64,000 nt of DNA from Saprospiraceae bacterium (GCA_020436935.1 JAGQWX010000013.1:35489-99488), one strand, 5' to 3'. Shown: positions 10,601 through 18,494, counted from the first letter of the stretch. Made by a program: numbers and translations. The notes: generated by a model from the letters alone, not told the origin.

Positions 10601-12108
10601 TTGCCTATTGAAGCACTAACAAAATTGGTCAATCCCTTATTGTCAATAACAGGTCCTCTTCCATTTCTAAATCGCATTTCTGTTGAATTCATTCTTACGT
10701 TCAGCGTTGCATTTTCTTGCACGATAATCTTTCCATTAACAGCAAAGCTGAGATCCGGGCATTGCCACTTGCTGTTCCATTTGACATCTATCGTCCTGTC
10801 CAATGTATTACCCGTTGTTCCTTTCAAAATAAACATGGAATCAACGACAGCCTGGCCGGTTCCTACTAGAAAACTGTTGTCTAGTGCCAATCTTGTGACT
10901 TCCAAACCAACACTGCTTTTGGTAGTACTCTTGAGGCTATGCAGTGTTCTTGAATTGATTTTTCCGTTTCCTTTCAGCACACTGCCATCATTAAGGATAA
11001 TTTTTCTGACTACTACATTAGGGTCTACACCTGCGACTGCAACTTCCAGGACAGAATTGTTGATTTTGAGGGTACCAAAGCCATACACTCTTGCAGTTGG
11101 GCTCAAAAGGACAGACGAATTGAAAACCAACTTTTGCCCATCATCGATGAAAATACCGAAATTGATGGTTTCCATAGGCCCTCCTTCTCCAGCCGTTTCG
11201 TTAGTATTACACGTGGTACCCAATTGTGCTGCATTGTAACCGCCAGGATTAAAAGCTTCCAGACCAGAAGTCCAACCATTACCGTCGGCATCATCATCCG
11301 TATCATCTTCATTTGGTTCAACTTCAGGACAGCTTCCGCATTCTCCGCCACAGTCTATTCCTGTCTCATCTTCATCTTTTCTTCCGTTATAGCAATGGCC
11401 CATATTATTTCTTGAGCCTCCACCATTTTCCAAATTTACCCTGCATACCGTAAAAGAATCCACTCCTCCGAATCCCAGCCCGACGCCCAAATTTTGTAAA
11501 AGACCACCTCCAAAGCTGAATAATAACGATTTGCCGCTTCCATAAAAGCCTTTAGGATTATTGGTTTTATAATTTAAAGCACTTTGATTGTTGATTTTGA
11601 AAGTATCATTTTCAATTAAAAGGGTACCTCCTTTATCAATCGTTGCGACATTGTTCCCTCCAAGCAATGGATCAACTGTAAAATCAAGTAATCCACCGCT
11701 CCACATTCCTCCACCCTGAAGTACAATCTTATTCCCAATCTTCTTAGTCCCAGAATTCAAGAAGTTGGCATAACCGCCAACGATGATGGTATCACTTCCG
11801 AATAGTGTACCTGCATAAAATACAAAATCACCCGTGACCAACAAACGTTCCCCGGCATTGATTTGACCGCTTTGCATGATGAGACGGGAGATGGTAGCCC
11901 GTGTATCCATGACTACCGTCCCCGAATTTATAACAACAGTATCCAATGCAGTTGGAACGAAACCACCCATCCAAGTAGCAGTACTGGTCCAGTTGCCGCC
12001 AGCCACTGTGCTTGTAATTGTTGAGGCATGAAGCCAAAAGACAATTAGAGAAAAAAATAGGGTGGTTAAACATCTAAAAAATGGGATAGTATAATATTTA
12101 TTTCGCAT
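7648..12108 (-). CDS. very large secreted surface protein with MopE-like metal-binding segments
   Basis: Exported protein of 1486 residues beginning with a hydrophobic signal segment. The region after it (TVAGGNWTSTATWMGGFVPT) resembles the start of beta-helix type secreted Bacteroidota proteins. Most of the chain is Asn/Gly/Ser-rich, with repeated phrases such as NLTINGGNLIGN and LEINGN, consistent with a long beta-solenoid. Around residue 245 it has DETGIDCGGECGSCP. At about 1220-1340 it has Asp-rich MopE-like segments (YPDTDGDGFGDFNG, DCDPNDALEFPG, GDCDDNNPNVHPN, ICDGIDNNCDGQVD), a family thought to bind metal ions. The chain ends IEVHGQVKARHP without a recognisable T9SS tail. First gene of the probable operon with LytTR and kelch genes. 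Confidence 0.85.
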   Translation of the reverse strand: MRNKYYTIPFFRCLTTLFFSLIVFWLHASTITSTVAGGNWTSTATWMGGFVPTALDTVVINSGTVVMDTRATISRLIMQSGQINAGERLLVTGDFVFYAGTLFGSDTIIVGGYANFLNSGTKKIGNKIVLQGGGMWSGGLLDFTVDPLLGGNNVATIDKGGTLLIENDTFKINNQSALNYKTNNPKGFYGSGKSLLFSFGGGLLQNLGVGLGFGGVDSFTVCRVNLENGGGSRNNMGHCYNGRKDEDETGIDCGGECGSCPEVEPNEDDTDDDADGNGWTSGLEAFNPGGYNAAQLGTTCNTNETAGEGGPMETINFGIFIDDGQKLVFNSSVLLSPTARVYGFGTLKINNSVLEVAVAGVDPNVVVRKIILNDGSVLKGNGKINSRTLHSLKSTTKSSVGLEVTRLALDNSFLVGTGQAVVDSMFILKGTTGNTLDRTIDVKWNSKWQCPDLSFAVNGKIIVQENATLNVRMNSTEMRFRNGRGPVIDNKGLTNFVSASIGKLVTPTHGSYFWNDGPNAVAKKKDPIIHGDDEIHGGGNSGGGGSDPADGDGEIEPGNGGNAGCDNSPQPPPNQGGCFKLAKGKIRVRKGAATYNSCFEQVTTGGFLVAETGNATIGSGASSTGLNIRNENGGTINVETCLDIKDIVMSGNNAVLNINAACSVNDVTLNAGQFGGNQDLEINGNLTINGGNLIGNRNITVHGITSVTTGSLANSGKSTHNNWFVWNGGSLGNGTNSDTIKVNGDMVIPSAFGKYLQKKALLLKGNVSWPYGNINVEYGGSIIIDTNATFTIENTPAADRNIWSSLTPSTMPTEVNRGVINNLSPSTIAINALLENHGQISNSSGVLYLSGTHNHYSGSSLSSLNGAKLYFSQGSNSAFKTHTFKSGSSLHVEASIELQSNAILKLENSVSFSGNPDFKSTYGTSLQSKIPNTFNNVDNSGEIKDTFDLSTLGNFSMNLGILSNLGDLNVGGKLFWQFGNLGGTTESGTIHVADSTFIFGGIKYLVKKTLHPHGHTKITVPTLSFFNNASLITDAGKTVDVIGSSNDFLNGDSNGGSFQNYGILRKMKTESSALTSSMNMAVVFTNFGTIAGNGAISFNQFTNAGTVSPGLSPGTLSMNKFSNANSVLQMELGYDQGMVFKKDSLAVTGTPAALGGTLDLSIIGGYRPDSGQIYKLITLPASYINTFATINKSGMPSDSFNWVIVYNATNVSLQYCPVWYPDTDGDGFGDFNGVGKFTACVVQPNGFVRSYNDCDPNDALEFPGQVWYSDADGDGYGKDDEHGCERVTNYFAIQELTGIGDCDDNNPNVHPNVLEICDGIDNNCDGQVDTMDAGLSLMVVENMGSGPGSLPYIMHHCFVNDSIHFGSDVAGETISLTDSLLIDGLLSNGGSYQELHFINDEVERVTLEFDQTNIQIPIRVKNPNVRARFKGVNFHFQNNVNKAAFFLELTSNKLTLDAADLISTHALESIGPGNIEVHGQVKARHP

Positions 12109-12181
12109 GGCAAAATTGAACTATTTGGTTTTTAATATGGATTAGCCTGACACATTCTTATGACACATCAATGGGATATTA

Positions 12182-12565
12182 TCATTTCTCTTTAATTGGA
12201 ATATCCAATAGCAGACGACATTCTTTATTACAATTTTCTAAATTGCGCACCCCTGTATCAAATGCATCATTACAAGGTTTGGTCCTTTTTTTATATTCAT
12301 CCATAATTCTTCTTACACATTCAATTCGATTTTCAACGGGCACATGAAAACATACTTCCAAGTCCGGCAAATCAAGTGATTCAATGCATGCATCCCTTGT
12401 TTGAATCAATTCATCTAATTGAGGTAAATCATAGCACTTTTCAATACAGTCTTCAAAATCATAAGCGATATCCAGACCTGTATCAGCCTTGAGTGTTCTT
12501 GCAATTAAAAAACCTGCCGCAAGAGCAAAAATTGCTGTCAAAACGAGTTTAACGTTACTGTTCAT
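12182..12565 (-). CDS. small Cys-rich signal-anchored protein of unknown function
   Basis: A 127-residue protein with one N-terminal hydrophobic helix (LVLTAIFALAAGFLIA), either a signal peptide or a membrane anchor. The rest is acidic and carries eight cysteines in a loose CxxxC/helical pattern (DCIEKC, RDACIES, LEVCFHV, IECVRR, KPCNDAF, NCNKEC), suggesting disulfide-linked helical hairpins outside the cytoplasm. I recognise no family. It ends 73 bp upstream of the giant surface protein gene on the same strand and could belong to its operon. Confidence 0.65.
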   Translation of the reverse strand: MNSNVKLVLTAIFALAAGFLIARTLKADTGLDIAYDFEDCIEKCYDLPQLDELIQTRDACIESLDLPDLEVCFHVPVENRIECVRRIMDEYKKRTKPCNDAFDTGVRNLENCNKECRLLLDIPIKEK

Positions 12566-12660
12566 AATTTGATTATTTTGGAGTTAAATATTACTATTTA
12601 GAGGTTCAGGTCAATATGCACATGAATTGTTGTTGAATAATGCAAAACCATATCATTGAG

Positions 12661-12699
12661 TAATCTTCCTCCTGGCAACCCTTGGGAGTCAGAAGATTA
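12661..12699. other. stem-loop in the spacer before the histidine kinase
   Basis: TAATCTTC at 12661-12668 pairs with GAAGATTA at 12692-12699, and inside it CTCC pairs with GGAG around a loop containing TGGCAACCC. TTTTAATC follows on the plus strand. It lies in the 403-bp gap between divergent genes. It could be a terminator of a small transcript or a structured leader; I do not match it to a riboswitch class. Confidence 0.4.
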
Positions 12700-12866
12700 T
12701 TTTAATCATTATTTACTTTTATTGTTAATGCTTAGCTGTATTTAGATTGATAAAAATGGGTATAGGTGAATAGTTACCTTCTATTTTGAAATTTGAATGG
12801 AATAAATCATCAGATTCGTTTATCAAATTCATTATCACAAATTTCCAAGAATCAATTCGCTCGCAC

Positions 12867-12886
12867 AATACTGCATATGCGGTATA
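12867..12886. promoter_or_regulatory. palindrome shared with the second histidine kinase promoter
   Basis: AATACTGCATATGCGGTATA has arms matching at 7 of 9 positions and differs at only a few positions from the perfect palindrome at 16422-16441. Its end is 82 bp before the kinase start. The location upstream of both HisKA_3 kinases suggests a binding site for a common regulator, possibly the response regulator encoded next door. Confidence 0.55.
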
Positions 12887-12968
12887 TTTCAATTTTTAAT
12901 TTTAGAAATGCCAATAAATTGTGTTGGGAATTATTAGATTTATCCAACATACTCTGCTTAGCTTCTAA

Positions 12969-14843
12969 ATGTCAAAACAAATATTTATTTATAGTGTATT
13001 TTGTTGTTTTCTTCTGTTCCAAGCCAGAGGTCAGGAAACGTCATTGTATGGTTATGAGGTCAAAAAACCATTGGTTATTGACCAGTCTTTGATTAATTAT
13101 GAGACTTCAAATCACTTGAATATTTTCAAGACAGAAAAAGCTGTCAATTCCGGTCATATCTTTATTTCACAGCTTAAGATTAAAAGTGATGAAATTGAGG
13201 AAATAAAATTTTTTGACGACAACAAGGCATCCTATTGGTTATTGTTGACTTTTCACCTTCCTCAGGACAGCTCTTCAGACATTGTATTTTCATTGCCTGG
13301 AGGACAGCAAGATTCTCTTTGGGTTCTGGATAAAAATTTGAATGTTACCCAGGCACATAAAATCCCATACAAAAACTTCCGCATCGACCACACCGAAAAA
13401 ATTGCCTCTGCGGATCCCAGAGGTCTTGGTTTACATTTGACACATAAAGAATCTTACATCCTAACGCATCTGAAGACTTACAGATATGGGGCAATGCAGA
13501 TACCTAGGATCAGCAGTGCAGAAAAATATGAGCCATGGTTTTTTAGGAAAATGCTTTTTACAACCTTGTTTTTTCTTTTTATTACAGGATTAGAGGTAGG
13601 AATGATACTGTATTATTTGTTACAATACGTGGTCCTTCGGCACAAATATTTAATTTACTATATCCTCTATGTCGCATTTCAAATGTTGCCAAATCTCGAT
13701 TATTTTTTATGGACGTTTTCAGATGCAGTGCCGGTACCCTACTCATGGTTTAATTTTAAAGTGTTTCACCTGGTTTCAATCATTTTAAGTTATGTTCTCT
13801 TTTTGAAGTCATTTTTTGATCAAAAACTTCGTTTGCTGGAACTATCCTATAAATTAATGCTCCCTTTAACAGTCACCTTATTTGTCATTGATCTGTTTTT
13901 GTTGAATAAAGGAAATGAATTTCTAAGTTACCAGTTTTACGCTTACTTCAGATCCTTTGCCAGCTTGTTTTGCCTGCTCATGACCATTGCCATCGCATTC
14001 GTATACAAATTGCGCAATTATTATTTATTGATATTTGGAATATTGTGCATTGTAATTACTGAAATCATTGGCTGGTTTTTCTTTGGTGAAATCCGTTCCG
14101 TTATCATCAATATGGGCATCATACTCGAATATTTGTGTTTTTCGCATTTGATCAATTTAAAGATGAGGGATCAGGAAACTGAGCGTAAGAAATTGAAAAT
14201 CGAAAATATCGAACTCATCCATCAACAACAAAATATGAAGACATCCTTGGCCCAGGATATTCATGATGAAATTGGCTCCGCGATAACCAAACTCAACCTG
14301 GAAATGCACCTGGATAAATCAAAATCTGAAATTAAAGGTTTAAATCAAACCATAGAAAAGTACCAAAGGCATCTGTCAAAAGTGTCGGAAGGATTAAGAG
14401 AACTGGTCAATGTCATCGATGATAAAACAGAAGACTATCTAAACTTAGCTTCTTCTCTCAGACTGATTGCTTCCGACTATCTGGCAAATACATCTGTAAA
14501 ATTGGAATTTGTTAAAGAAGACAATGGCCAAAATTTCGAAGTTCAAAAATCTGTAAAAAGAAATTTGTTGGCCATACTAAAAGAGTCTCTCCAAAATATT
14601 TTAAAACACAGTCATGCACAACATGTAATCATAAAATTGGGGTTTGACGGAGAATGGCTTTTATTTGAAATTAAAGACGATGGAATTGGAATGAAATTGG
14701 ATTTGGAAATGATTCCAGGCACTGGATTAAAGAACATTGTACAAAGAAGCAAAAAAATCAATGGGAAAATCAATTTAATTTCTGAGCAGACTCATGGTAC
14801 AACGGTAAGTTTAAAAATACATAGGGATGAACTGTTGGTTTAA
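12969..14843 (+). CDS. 7TM-type sensor histidine kinase (HisKA_3 family)
   Basis: Membrane sensor kinase of 624 residues. A signal peptide is followed by an extracytoplasmic domain (about 25-190) with the layout of 7TMR-DISM sensors. About seven transmembrane helices follow (about 195-400), then a Gln/Lys-rich linker and the dimerisation box SLAQDIHDEIGSAITKLNL with phospho-acceptor H432. The ATPase domain has an N-box region (LLAILKESLQNILKHSHA), DDGIGM and GTGLKNIVQRS. Kinases of this class phosphorylate NarL/LuxR-type regulators, and one follows 149 bp downstream. That gap contains a short MITE-like repeat. A palindrome shared with the second kinase lies upstream. The ligand is unknown. 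Confidence 0.9.
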   Translation: MSKQIFIYSVFCCFLLFQARGQETSLYGYEVKKPLVIDQSLINYETSNHLNIFKTEKAVNSGHIFISQLKIKSDEIEEIKFFDDNKASYWLLLTFHLPQDSSSDIVFSLPGGQQDSLWVLDKNLNVTQAHKIPYKNFRIDHTEKIASADPRGLGLHLTHKESYILTHLKTYRYGAMQIPRISSAEKYEPWFFRKMLFTTLFFLFITGLEVGMILYYLLQYVVLRHKYLIYYILYVAFQMLPNLDYFLWTFSDAVPVPYSWFNFKVFHLVSIILSYVLFLKSFFDQKLRLLELSYKLMLPLTVTLFVIDLFLLNKGNEFLSYQFYAYFRSFASLFCLLMTIAIAFVYKLRNYYLLIFGILCIVITEIIGWFFFGEIRSVIINMGIILEYLCFSHLINLKMRDQETERKKLKIENIELIHQQQNMKTSLAQDIHDEIGSAITKLNLEMHLDKSKSEIKGLNQTIEKYQRHLSKVSEGLRELVNVIDDKTEDYLNLASSLRLIASDYLANTSVKLEFVKEDNGQNFEVQKSVKRNLLAILKESLQNILKHSHAQHVIIKLGFDGEWLLFEIKDDGIGMKLDLEMIPGTGLKNIVQRSKKINGKINLISEQTHGTTVSLKIHRDELLV

Positions 14844-14864
14844 TTTTTTTAACTATAACCGATT

Positions 14865-14943
14865 TATACTTGTAGGAAATAGATTTATCCACTTAATTTT
14901 TGCCTGTATAATTAAAATCGGCAATCCATTTCTTTATAAGTAT
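14865..14943. mobile_element. short MITE-like element (copy A)
   Basis: About 79 bp bounded by inverted repeats: TATACTTGTAGGAAATAGATT at the left, and at the right a sequence whose reverse complement is TATACTTATAAAGAAATGGATT. The same ends bound the 230-bp copies at 17962-18191 and 46143-46378. This copy lacks their inner region. It sits between a kinase gene and its probable response regulator gene. Confidence 0.6.
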
Positions 14944-14992
14944 ATACTGATGATCATTTTTAAACCATCAAAAAATTGAAATTATTCATATC

Positions 14993-15628
14993 ATGGAAAA
15001 GAGCATTGTGCGTGTTTGTCTGGTAGAAGACGATGATGAAATCAGAAAACTGACCAGGGAAGTTATAGAGCTTTCTCCACTAATCACCTGTACCACCGAA
15101 TATTCGTCAGGTGAAGCATTTATCAGGGATGCATCAACCTTGAAGACAGATGTAGTGTTGATGGATATTGGATTACCTCAAATCACTGGTACAGAGTGCG
15201 TAAAGCACTGCATGATGCACAATTATGATCTGAATTTTATCATGTACACCACCCACTTTGATCCTGCAGAAGTTTTTGAAGCGCTCAGAGTAGGTGCAAA
15301 AGGGTATATACTGAAGGACAGTGAATCTCACAAATTGGTGGAGGACATTCTTGAAATGCATCATGGTGGTTCACCTATGTCGCCACAAATCTCCAGAATG
15401 GTTCTGGAGTCATTTAATCAATATGCCAAGACCGATAACAACATCAACAAGCTGACCAAACAGGAAAAAGAAATCTTATTTGACCTGGATCTTGGAATGA
15501 ATTACAAGGAAATTGCGGCTTCCAGATTTATATCGCCCAATACGGTGAGGACGCACATCAGAACTATTTATGAGAAGTTGCACGTGCATTCCAAGCTGGA
15601 GGCTATAAGAATGTTGAAGAACAAATAA
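14993..15628 (+). CDS. response regulator, receiver plus LuxR/NarL-type HTH
   Basis: DNA-binding response regulator of 211 residues. The receiver domain (about 5-120) has the acidic pocket LVEDDDE, phospho-acceptor D58 in VVLMDIGLP, a conserved Thr in IMYTTH and Lys in YILKDSE. The C-terminal LuxR-type helix-turn-helix (about 148-208) reads LTKQEKEILFDLDLGMNYKEIA and SPNTVRTHIRTIYEKL. It follows the HisKA_3 kinase on the same strand, the normal arrangement for NarL-type pairs. Targets are not known; the palindromes upstream of both kinase genes are plausible ones. Confidence 0.92.
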   Translation: MEKSIVRVCLVEDDDEIRKLTREVIELSPLITCTTEYSSGEAFIRDASTLKTDVVLMDIGLPQITGTECVKHCMMHNYDLNFIMYTTHFDPAEVFEALRVGAKGYILKDSESHKLVEDILEMHHGGSPMSPQISRMVLESFNQYAKTDNNINKLTKQEKEILFDLDLGMNYKEIAASRFISPNTVRTHIRTIYEKLHVHSKLEAIRMLKNK

Positions 15629-15750
15629 ATGATGGGGTATGCAGGTTATTATGTTATGCATTTACAAGTTTATCCAGATATAGCGTTAGAAAATCACTCA
15701 GTTATTCTTCTTAAACTTAAACGCTAAATAGTAAGTATTTGCAGTATTTA

Positions 15751-16320
15751 TCAATTCAAATGATCTGGAATACTATCTGCGGCTACCTTTGGTGCTACAT
15801 CCCAGAAAGCTGAAACATTGACGATCTTCCATCCATCACTTTCTTTTTCCATCAGCCTTGTCTCCTGACTTACTCTGTAATACTTTTTCTCGCTGTCCGC
15901 ATTGTATTGCCGCCAAATCAGATAGGCTGCGTTTGTTCCAAAAAATTTCACAGTAGGTTTTGTGGCTATAAAATCAGGATGGATGACATTTTTCCCATTT
16001 TCATAATAGGTCTCAATCCAGGATTTCCCTTGTTTATTGATGGCTTCCCAACTTACAGCAGCGTCTGAAGTTCCATCACTGTTGTTCCAGGCCTGCATGG
16101 CATACTCTGCATGGGACCAGTTGCTTGCCCAGCACTCATAATTGCCTTCAAAAAAACATTTGGTTTCGTTTTCAATCACTTTCATGATGGCTGCAAGTTC
16201 CAGATCTTCATCAAAGACCACAGTTTTTTCTGAATCCTCACCGCCTTCTTTTTTCACATTATTACAAGAAAAAGAGAATCCTACGAATAGGACAAATATA
16301 CAAAAAATACAGTTCTTCAT
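15751..16320 (-). CDS. putative lipoprotein with SnoaL/NTF2-like fold
   Basis: 189 residues. The N-terminus MKNCIFCIFVLFVGFSFSC ends in a lipobox with C19, so it is probably a lipoprotein. The rest (DLELAAIMKVIENETKCFFEGNY, later DFIATKPTVKFFGTNAAYLIW and a final DGWKIVNVSAFWD) follows the pattern of SnoaL-like/DUF4440 NTF2-fold proteins, in which a beta-sheet ends with a GWKIV strand. Function is unknown. It is transcribed towards the response regulator gene and away from the second kinase gene. Confidence 0.65.
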   Translation of the reverse strand: MKNCIFCIFVLFVGFSFSCNNVKKEGGEDSEKTVVFDEDLELAAIMKVIENETKCFFEGNYECWASNWSHAEYAMQAWNNSDGTSDAAVSWEAINKQGKSWIETYYENGKNVIHPDFIATKPTVKFFGTNAAYLIWRQYNADSEKKYYRVSQETRLMEKESDGWKIVNVSAFWDVAPKVAADSIPDHLN

Positions 16321-16421
16321 TCCTTCAATTTTTTATTAGCAAACTATTTGATTTACAATGAGTTTCTCCCCTTGGATATCTTTCCCTTCGCGTAAAATTG
16401 ATGCATATAATTGACTCCTGC

Positions 16422-16441
16422 AATACTGCATTTGCAGTATT
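16422..16441. promoter_or_regulatory. perfect 20-bp palindrome before the second histidine kinase
   Basis: AATACTGCATTTGCAGTATT consists of two perfect 9-bp arms around TT and is followed by an AT-rich stretch. It lies 124 bp upstream of the kinase gene. A close copy precedes the first kinase gene at 12867-12886, with a similar AT-rich run on its downstream side. Probably a dimeric regulator site; the protein that binds is not known. Confidence 0.6.
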
Positions 16442-16565
16442 TTTTGGTCGAATTTTGCTAAACTGCCTGCCATTTTTCCTTTTAAAAAAAATATATGCAA
16501 ACAAACGCGGAAGGCCGGATATTAAATCTTACTTTTAAAATGATGTCATATAATGGTACAGGAAT

Positions 16566-17885
16566 ATGTGGACATTCTACATCGAGGAATTTTATCACGT
16601 ACTTCAGGGAGTACTGGTTTTTCAGCTTTTGTTTTTCTACTTTATTTTTAGGATGACCAAAAGAGTTGAAGTCAAGTACTACTGTGTCTATTTATTGTTC
16701 GCGCTGCTCTATTATTTTATCAACGGGCCAAAAACCTTTTTTAACATTCCAGATGATTTGATATTTGATTCCCCGATTTATGTCAAGATCAATTATTTCC
16801 TGTTGGCTGCCAGCATATACTTTTATTTGGTCTTCCTTATTACACTTTTTGAACCCAAACATAACCCACTATTTGAAAAAATAGCAAAAATTACAAAAAT
16901 CAGCATTCTTATTTTGCTTGTGTTGTTTTATATTCTTCCATTCTTCAATGTTTCAAGGTCATTAATATTTTATACTACACACCTGGTAACATTACCATTT
17001 GCAGTATATACGATTTATCATATTGGGTTTAAAAAAAGCCAGTTCTATTTATTCATACAACTGGGTATACTTTTTAATGTTGTCGGATATTTGATAAGCC
17101 TGCTGATGATATTGCGCTACAATACCGGAATCAGACTTTTTGCCTTAGATGAATATCCACTGATCTGGATGCGCGTCGGAACTTTATTTGATATATTCTT
17201 TTTTCAATTGGCCATCATCTGGAGATGGTACGAGCAGGAAAAGGAATTAACGACAAAGGATCTGAAGTCACAAATTGAGGTGGAGCGTTTGAGAAATCAA
17301 ATCAGCCAGGAAATCCATGACGATATTGGGAGCACCCTGTCAAAAATCAACCTTACCAGCTTTCTTGCCTCCAAAAAATTGTTGGCCAATGAAGTTTTTG
17401 ATGTTTCCACTACATTTTTGAACATTCAAAAGTCCAGCCAGGAAATGATGACAAATCTCAAAGAAATCGTTTGGTCAATTGACAGGGAAAACAAATTTGA
17501 CAGCGACGTATTTGCAAGGATTGAAGAATATGCCACGACGATGTGTGCAACCAAGGATATGAAAACGGTTTTTTCTTTTAAGCACGATCCAACCATTGAA
17601 TTAAATATCAATGTCAAATATCATTTATTTCTCATCAGTAAAGAAGTGATAAATAATGCTGTCAAATACAGCAATGCCAAAAATTTCCGGATCTCCACAT
17701 TTAGTGATGACAAAAATTGCATTTTGACATTGGCGGATGACGGTCAGGGTTTTGATCCTCAAACCGTCCAGGAAGGTGTGGGACTCAAAAGCATTAAAAA
17801 CCGTTCAATGAAAATCAAATCTGAATTAAAAATTCAAACTGAATTAGGAAATGGTACGGTAATCTCTGTAAATATTCCAATCTAA
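16566..17885 (+). CDS. orphan sensor histidine kinase (HisKA_3 family)
   Basis: 439 residues. The first about 220 residues form roughly seven transmembrane helices with no large extracytoplasmic domain. A short coiled linker leads to RNQISQEIHDDIGSTLSKINL with phospho-acceptor H251, and then an ATPase domain (KEVINNAVKYSNA, ADDGQGFDP, GVGLKSIKNRS, NGTVISVNIP). No response regulator follows, so it is either an orphan or shares the regulator at 14993-15628. The shared upstream palindrome supports a link with that system. A 28-bp inverted repeat follows the stop codon. Confidence 0.88.
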   Translation: MWTFYIEEFYHVLQGVLVFQLLFFYFIFRMTKRVEVKYYCVYLLFALLYYFINGPKTFFNIPDDLIFDSPIYVKINYFLLAASIYFYLVFLITLFEPKHNPLFEKIAKITKISILILLVLFYILPFFNVSRSLIFYTTHLVTLPFAVYTIYHIGFKKSQFYLFIQLGILFNVVGYLISLLMILRYNTGIRLFALDEYPLIWMRVGTLFDIFFFQLAIIWRWYEQEKELTTKDLKSQIEVERLRNQISQEIHDDIGSTLSKINLTSFLASKKLLANEVFDVSTTFLNIQKSSQEMMTNLKEIVWSIDRENKFDSDVFARIEEYATTMCATKDMKTVFSFKHDPTIELNINVKYHLFLISKEVINNAVKYSNAKNFRISTFSDDKNCILTLADDGQGFDPQTVQEGVGLKSIKNRSMKIKSELKIQTELGNGTVISVNIPI

Positions 17886-17924
17886 GTACACATTACATAT
17901 TGAGATGAATTAATTTAATAAAAT

Positions 17925-17952
17925 GACTCCGGAATTACCCATCCCGGAGTCA
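17925..17952 (+). terminator. hairpin after the second histidine kinase
   Basis: GACTCCGG and CCGGAGTC form an 8-bp GC-rich stem with a 12-base loop, 39 bp after the kinase stop. The downstream run is only weakly T-rich (AAAGTCTTATTATAC), so termination is likely but not textbook. The MITE-like copy B begins 9 bp further on. Confidence 0.5.
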
Positions 17953-17961
17953 AAGTCTTAT

Positions 17962-18191
17962 TATACTTATCGGAAAATGGATTGTACATTTTAATCATGC
18001 AGGCAAAAATGCAAAGATGCTATGGAGCAACCGCTAGAACATTTGTCTTAGCTGTGACACGGAGGTCACAGTTCGGGGCTAAATTCATTTGCGATGATTT
18101 TTTTAACGCCCCTCATGGCGAGGCTTTCTAACGAAGATATTTGTAATTTTGACAATGATTATGTGGACAAATCTATTTCCGATAAGTATAA
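17962..18191. mobile_element. MITE-like element (copy B)
   Basis: 230 bp bounded by near-perfect inverted repeats: TTATACTTATCGGAAAATGG on the left, and on the right the reverse complement of TTATACTTATCGGAAATAGA. The inner part (AGCTGTGACACGGAGGTCAC and CCTCATGGCGAGGCTT) is clearly homologous, in opposite orientation, to copy C at 46143-46378. It has no open reading frame of note. The inside contains further small inverted repeats (TGTGAC/GTCACA), so a transcript would fold. No obvious target-site duplication was recognised. Confidence 0.7.
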
Positions 18192-18215
18192 CCAAATCGT
18201 CTTTATTTCAAATTG

Positions 18216-18485
18216 TTATTGTTCAGTTTTTCCTCCAATCCGCCATGTGATTCCACCAAGTTGCTCATTTCTATAAAACTGTTTTAGCCTCAGGAAGAAG
18301 TGCTGTTTGTGGTATTGTTTTGGAATGGATACCAGTAGCCTGCATCGTTTCTGATACGCTGCCTTCAATTTGAGGCCTTTCATGATGGTGGACGAATAAG
18401 GATTCAGGTAAGCAAGGGCAGTGCCGGTTTTTTTGTCGACTTTGATGATCTGCACACATTTTGATATTTGTCTGTACAAATCCAA
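18216..18485 (-). CDS. hypothetical fragment, possibly a decayed gene tail
   Basis: An 89-codon minus-strand frame, Lys/Arg-rich towards the end (LKAAYQKRCRLLVSIPKQYH, LKQFYRNEQLGGITWRIGG). It is just downstream of the truncated 18495-18935 frame and shifted relative to it. I recognise no family. It may be the remains of the end of the same ancestral gene, or unrelated. The MITE-like copy B lies 25 bp beyond its stop. Low confidence that it is expressed. Confidence 0.25.
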   Translation of the reverse strand: MDLYRQISKCVQIIKVDKKTGTALAYLNPYSSTIMKGLKLKAAYQKRCRLLVSIPKQYHKQHFFLRLKQFYRNEQLGGITWRIGGKTEQ

Positions 18486-18494
18486 TGGGAATTC

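Noticed and set aside
10601..11239. Plus-strand frame of 212 codons
   Set aside because: It lies wholly inside the minus-strand surface protein gene and looks like a shadow with no family features.
15733..15750. Third copy of the kinase palindrome (AAGTATTTGCAGTATTTA)
   Set aside because: Only the right half matches (TGCAGTATT), and it lies after a stop codon, not before a start.
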